From: JACPAU01 sp050732195
GTDB taxonomy: Bacteria > Methylomirabilota > Methylomirabilia > Methylomirabilales > JACPAU01
DNA: 9,291 bases
Direction: 5' to 3'
Assembly (NCBI GenBank): GCA_050732195.1
Contig: JBOHQK010000091.1
Location: forward strand, 1-9,291
Below, in pieces: positions 6,407 to 9,291 of this stretch. Each line of letters starts with the position of its first letter. Positions within the stretch are counted from its first letter, which is position 1. The position numbers and the translations under genes are program-made. Below the pieces are notes generated by a model. That model made no database searches. It had not been told where the DNA came from and worked only from the letters and a program-made list of their open reading frames with translations.

Positions 6407-7657
6407 TTGGACCAACCTGCGGTACAGTACGGACTTCTCCTGGTCTTCCTCCTGGCCCTCTCCGGGGGGCTCTCTGCGGCGGAGACCGCCCTCTTCTCGC
6501 TGACCGCAGAACAGGTGGGGACGGTGGCCGCCCGCTCCCCCCGTGCCGGGGTCCGCCTCCAGGCCCTCCTCTCCCGTCCCCGCCGGACGCTCCTCACCCT
6601 GCGCGTTTGCGATACGCTGATCAACTTGGCCTCTGCCGCCGTGGCGCTGGCCCTCGCGGCCGTGCTCGCCCCCGAGCAGGCCTGGCTCGGCCCCCTGCTC
6701 CTCGTCCCCGTGCTCCTCCTCCTGGGAGAGCTGTCCCCCCGCTTCGTGGCGGCCGCCCGCCCGCTGCCGCTTGCCCGCGCGCTCACCTTCCCCTTGAGCC
6801 TCCTGGTCTCGGCCCTCACCCCCCTCCGCCGGCTCCTGCGTGGAGCGGCCGACTCCCTCCTCCGCCGCCTCGGCGTGGCGGGAGGGGGGGGTGTGACCGA
6901 GGAGGAGGTCCACGGACTGCTGGAGGCCGGCACCGCCGCCGGCCTGATGGCCCCCGGGGAGCGGGACATGATCCGGCGCGCCCTGGCCTTCGGCGATATC
7001 CGGGTCCGGGACGTCATGACCCCACGGGCGGACATGTTCTGCCTCGAGGCCTCCCTGTCCCTCCCGGAGGCACTGGCGGCGATCCGGCGCGCCAACTTCT
7101 CTCGGGTCCCAGTGTACCAGGAGTCCCTGGACCGGATCGTGGGGATCCTCTACGCCCGGGACCTCCTCCAGCCGCTCGCGTCCGGGGCTGCATCGCCCCT
7201 GGCCCGGCTCCTGCGCCCCGCCCTCTTCGTCCCCGAGACCAAGCGGGTGGAAGACCTGCTGGCCGAGTTCCGCCGGCGCCGCCGGCGCATGGCCATCGTG
7301 GTGGATGAGTACGGGGGGACCGCGGGCCTGGTCACCCTGGAGGATGTCCTGGAGGAGCTGGTCGGGGAGATCAGCGGCGAGTTCGATGAGGCGGTCCGGG
7401 GAGTCGTCCCCCTCGGCAGGGGTCGGACGCGGATCCCGGCCGGCATGACCATCGCGGAGTTCAACGAGCGCTTCGGGGCGAGCCTCCCGAGCGACGGGGT
7501 CCAGACCGTGGGGGGCTTCGTCTTCGACCGGCTCGGGAAACTCCCGGGGCGTGGGGACGCAGTCCGGTTCGGCCCGTTCCGCTTCGTCGTGGAGATGGTC
7601 CGGGGGGCCCGCCTCACCAAGCTGATCGTCGAGCGGGGGGAGGAGGGCGGGGGATGA
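6407..7657 (+). CDS. HlyC/CorC-family transporter (DUF21 plus CBS pair), first of two
   Basis: The predicted 416-aa protein has a DUF21 (CNNM-type) membrane domain at about 1-150, with hydrophobic segments near 8-30, 70-88 and 93-110 and a further one near 123-140. It carries Glu26 in SAAETALFSL, Asn73 in the second segment and GELSPR at 107-112. A CBS pair spans about 200-325: it opens with VRDVMTPRADM, continues with FSRVPVY and ends with VVDEYGGTAGLVTLEDVLEE. A CorC_HlyC domain (about 330-412) closes it. Relatives are implicated in Mg2+ (and Co2+) efflux controlled by adenine nucleotide binding to the CBS domains; the old 'hemolysin' label is misleading. The start is TTG at 6407: the frame has a stop just upstream (6398-6400), and the TTG places the first membrane segment normally. 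The ribosome site (TAGG) is weak. It overlaps the next gene by ATGA. Confidence 0.9.
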   Translation: MDQPAVQYGLLLVFLLALSGGLSAAETALFSLTAEQVGTVAARSPRAGVRLQALLSRPRRTLLTLRVCDTLINLASAAVALALAAVLAPEQAWLGPLLLVPVLLLLGELSPRFVAAARPLPLARALTFPLSLLVSALTPLRRLLRGAADSLLRRLGVAGGGGVTEEEVHGLLEAGTAAGLMAPGERDMIRRALAFGDIRVRDVMTPRADMFCLEASLSLPEALAAIRRANFSRVPVYQESLDRIVGILYARDLLQPLASGAASPLARLLRPALFVPETKRVEDLLAEFRRRRRRMAIVVDEYGGTAGLVTLEDVLEELVGEISGEFDEAVRGVVPLGRGRTRIPAGMTIAEFNERFGASLPSDGVQTVGGFVFDRLGKLPGRGDAVRFGPFRFVVEMVRGARLTKLIVERGEEGGG

Positions 7658-8904
7658 GCGAGTGGGGACTCCCCGCCCTCCTGCTGGCGATGGGGGCCTT
7701 CCTCCAGGCCTTCTTCGCCGGGTGCGAGCTGGCCCTCGCCGCCAGCCCCCTCCCGGGGCTGCGGCGCCGGGCCGCCAGCGGGTCGCGGGGGGCGCGCCAG
7801 GCCGTGGCCTTCCTGGAGGCGCCGGAGCGGCTCCTGACGGCCACGCTGGTGGGAAACACGGCCGCCCTGGTCCTGAGCGGGACCGGCGCCGCCCTCCTGG
7901 GGTCCCGCCTGGGCGGCGTGCCGGGGGCAGCGGCGGCGGTCCTCCTCCTGGGCCCGGTCCTGACGGTGGGGGCCGACCTCGTTCCCCGCACCCTCTGCCA
8001 GTACCGGGCGGAGCGGGTCGCCCCCCTCCTGGCCCCCGCCCTCACGGCCGCCACCCGTGCCCTCTTCCCCCTGACGGCGCTGGCCCGGCGCGGGGCCGCC
8101 GCGCTGCTCACGGTCCTCCGGATCGAGCGGAGCGGCCGCAGCCCCTTCCTCAGCCGGGAGGAGATCCGGGTCCTCCTGGGGCAAGGGGAGCGGGGCGCGG
8201 CGGCGGGGAGGGCCCGCGGCCTCATTGACCGGGTCTTCGCCTTCGGGGAGCGGACGGTCCGGGAGGCCATAATTCCCCTGGTGGACGTGGTGGCCCTCCC
8301 GGAAGAAGCTACTGTGGCGGACGCGGTGGCGATAGTGGAGGCCTACCACTTCGCCCGCATCCCCCTCTACGAGGACCGGGTTGACCGCCTGACCGGTTTC
8401 CTGCACACCCTGGATCTCCTGGGGGCAGAGGCCTCCGCCCCCCTGCGCCCCCTCCTCCGCCCCGCCCCCTACGTCCCGGAGAGCCGGCGCCTGGACGATC
8501 TGCTCCGGGACCTGCAGCGGGCGCGGACCCAGATGGCGATGGTGGTGGACGAGTACGGAGGGGTGGTGGGAATTGTGACGTTGGAGGATCTGCTGGAAGA
8601 GCTGGTGGGCGAGATCGAGGATGAGGATGACGACGCAATCCCCGCCATCCGCCGGCTTCCGGACGGCGCCTGGCTGGTGGACGCCCGCATCGAGGTGGAG
8701 AGGCTGAACGAGGAGACGGGGCTGCAGGTGCCGAAGGGGGAGTACGAAACCCTGGCCGGCTACCTCCTCGCCCTGCTCCAGAAGATCCCGGAGCCGGGCG
8801 AGGAGATCACCGCGGAAGGGATCCAATTCCTGGTGACCGAGGCGGACCGGCGGAGCATCCTGAAGGTGAAGATCCGGCGGGCCTCGCCCCGTCGGCCCCC
8901 CTAG
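7654..8904 (+). CDS. HlyC/CorC-family transporter (DUF21 plus CBS pair), second, divergent copy
   Basis: This 416-aa protein has the same layout and length as the gene before it: DUF21 membrane domain (about 1-150), CBS pair (about 200-325) and CorC_HlyC domain (about 335-408). The membrane domain keeps Glu25 and Asn68 (LVGNTAAL). The motif at the end of the third segment reads ADLVPR (107-112) in place of the family's GEhxPK. The normally conserved opening of CBS1 is degenerate: VREAIIPLVDV instead of VRDVMTPRxDh. The CBS2 end VVDEYGGVVGIVTLEDLLEELVGEI is fully canonical and is followed by an acidic run (EDEDDD). Translation starts within the ATGA shared with the upstream gene, with a good GGAGG before it, so the two are translationally coupled. 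They may form a heteromeric transporter; this copy could have a regulatory or altered-specificity role. That is inference. Confidence 0.9.
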   Translation: MSEWGLPALLLAMGAFLQAFFAGCELALAASPLPGLRRRAASGSRGARQAVAFLEAPERLLTATLVGNTAALVLSGTGAALLGSRLGGVPGAAAAVLLLGPVLTVGADLVPRTLCQYRAERVAPLLAPALTAATRALFPLTALARRGAAALLTVLRIERSGRSPFLSREEIRVLLGQGERGAAAGRARGLIDRVFAFGERTVREAIIPLVDVVALPEEATVADAVAIVEAYHFARIPLYEDRVDRLTGFLHTLDLLGAEASAPLRPLLRPAPYVPESRRLDDLLRDLQRARTQMAMVVDEYGGVVGIVTLEDLLEELVGEIEDEDDDAIPAIRRLPDGAWLVDARIEVERLNEETGLQVPKGEYETLAGYLLALLQKIPEPGEEITAEGIQFLVTEADRRSILKVKIRRASPRRPP

Positions 8905-9192
8905 TGCCGCTCCAAGTCATGCGGCCCAATCCTGAGAGACCGTGCTGCCGCGGGTCCTGTCGCCGGCGTGCCCCACTCGCGGCCGGGCGTCGTCACCCGC
9001 TCAGCCCCTCCCGCAATGCGCTGCATTGCGGCAGGAGGCCAGGGGGTCCCACTCGGCCCGGCCGCTCGGGGGCCGCGCCCGGCGCCACCCGCCGCCCGGC
9101 TGCAATCCTCGGTGCAATTCGTTGGCCCGCCTAGTCTGACTCCAACGGATTGGGCCTCGTGTGTAGGCGACGTCAGTTGGCCCGGCACTAGG
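8900..9192. repeat. Nested inverted repeats filling the gap between convergent genes
   Basis: The gap between the second CorC-type gene and the minus-strand gene at the window end is bounded by a perfect 10-bp inverted pair: cctagtgccg (8900-8909) and cggcactagg (9183-9192). A second perfect 10-bp inverted pair lies inside it: ggcccaatcc (8923-8932) and ggattgggcc (9147-9156). The spacing between the pairs differs, 13 nt on the left and 26 nt on the right. Other structure includes cgttgg/ccaacg (9120-9125 with 9142-9147), a direct repeat gttggcccg (9121-9129 and 9176-9184), and a central hairpin. The left arm contains the CorC-type stop codon. No target-site duplication is evident. No convincing gene lies inside. 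Confidence 0.55.
9007..9035. terminator. Perfect hairpin between convergent genes, possible bidirectional terminator
   Basis: ccgcaatgc (9011-9019) and gcattgcgg (9023-9031) form a perfect 9-bp stem with a 3-nt loop. It extends by three more pairs (9007-9009 with 9033-9035) after one mismatch. It lies about 105 nt past the plus-strand CorC-type stop and about 160 nt past the minus-strand stop at 9195. There is no T-run on either side, so classical intrinsic termination is not supported. It may act in Rho-dependent termination, protect 3' ends, or be the core of the inverted-repeat region. Confidence 0.4.
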
Positions 9193-9194
9193 CG

Positions 9195-9291
9195 CTACTG
9201 CCGCAGGACATCCCTGAGCGCCCGGCCCTGGAGGCCGCCGTCGCCGGTGCCGATGAACGGGTGCTGCCCGCCGGTCTCCATCCCGGAGATG
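9195..9291 (-). CDS. C-terminal end of an unidentified protein (runs off the window)
   Basis: The minus strand has an open frame from the window edge to a TAG at 9197-9195, giving 31 residues: ISGMETGGQHPFIGTGDGG, then LQGRALRDVLRQ. Thirty of the 31 codons end in G or C, like the genes around it, and the Gly-rich sequence ending in a basic, amphipathic tail reads like a real protein end. I do not recognise the family. Its orientation would make it convergent with the CorC-type pair. The evidence is short, so it could be a chance open frame in GC-rich DNA. Confidence 0.5.
   Translation of the reverse strand, partial: ISGMETGGQHPFIGTGDGGLQGRALRDVLRQ

Noticed and set aside
7150..8826. 558-codon minus-strand open frame antisense to the two CorC-type genes
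   Set aside because: It has low-complexity sequence without family motifs, opposite two clear membrane transporter genes.
8901..9188. Small open frames on both strands within the inverted-repeat gap
   Set aside because: Their products are Arg/Pro/Ala-rich with no domain. They overlap hairpin structure and each other, and none has a convincing start.
8900..9192. Integron attC site or insertion-sequence remnant
   Set aside because: The GTTRRRY/RYYYAAC core sites were not found in the right places, there is no transposase fragment, and no target-site duplication is visible at the edges.

Overview
The window is very GC-rich bacterial DNA in which nearly every codon ends in G or C. It carries chemotaxis genes on the minus strand and a pair of CBS-domain membrane transporter genes on the plus strand. 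The protein families and the candidate sigma-54 promoter suggest a Gram-negative, GC-rich lineage such as Methylomirabilota/Rokubacteria or a deltaproteobacterial relative. That placement is a guess, because nothing here is taxonomically decisive.

Minus strand, read from about 6191 down to 1: a PAS-GAF-HD-GYP protein (predicted c-di-GMP phosphodiesterase), cheR (MCP methyltransferase), a 130-nt gap with a strong hairpin and a possible internal promoter, an mcp with two closely spaced membrane segments and no periplasmic sensor, cheW, a stand-alone cheY, a receiver-less cheB (methylesterase domain only), and the first 296 codons of cheA, which runs off the window start. Except for the cheR-mcp gap, the genes are separated by 17 nt or less or overlap by 1-4 nt, so they look like one operon. 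Together they encode a signalling array: receptor, CheW coupling protein and CheA kinase, with CheY as phosphorylated output and CheR/CheB for adaptation. The leading HD-GYP gene may tie the array to c-di-GMP turnover. A good sigma-54-type promoter match (6353-6368, minus) lies in the divergent intergenic region upstream of the HD-GYP gene.

Plus strand, 6407-8904: two tandem HlyC/CorC-family genes (DUF21 membrane domain, CBS pair, CorC_HlyC C-terminal domain), each predicted at 416 aa and overlapping by ATGA. The second has diverged at several family motifs.

From 8905 to 9194 lies a non-coding region between convergent gene ends. It holds nested inverted repeats, including 10-bp arms at its outer edges, and a central perfect hairpin. 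It may be a terminator region or a small palindromic element. The last 97 bases encode the C-terminal 31 residues of an unidentified minus-strand gene.

I do not see a clearly new biological system. The items most worth a second look are the inverted-repeat region at 8900-9192, the sigma-54-like promoter, and the receiver-less CheB beside a free CheY.
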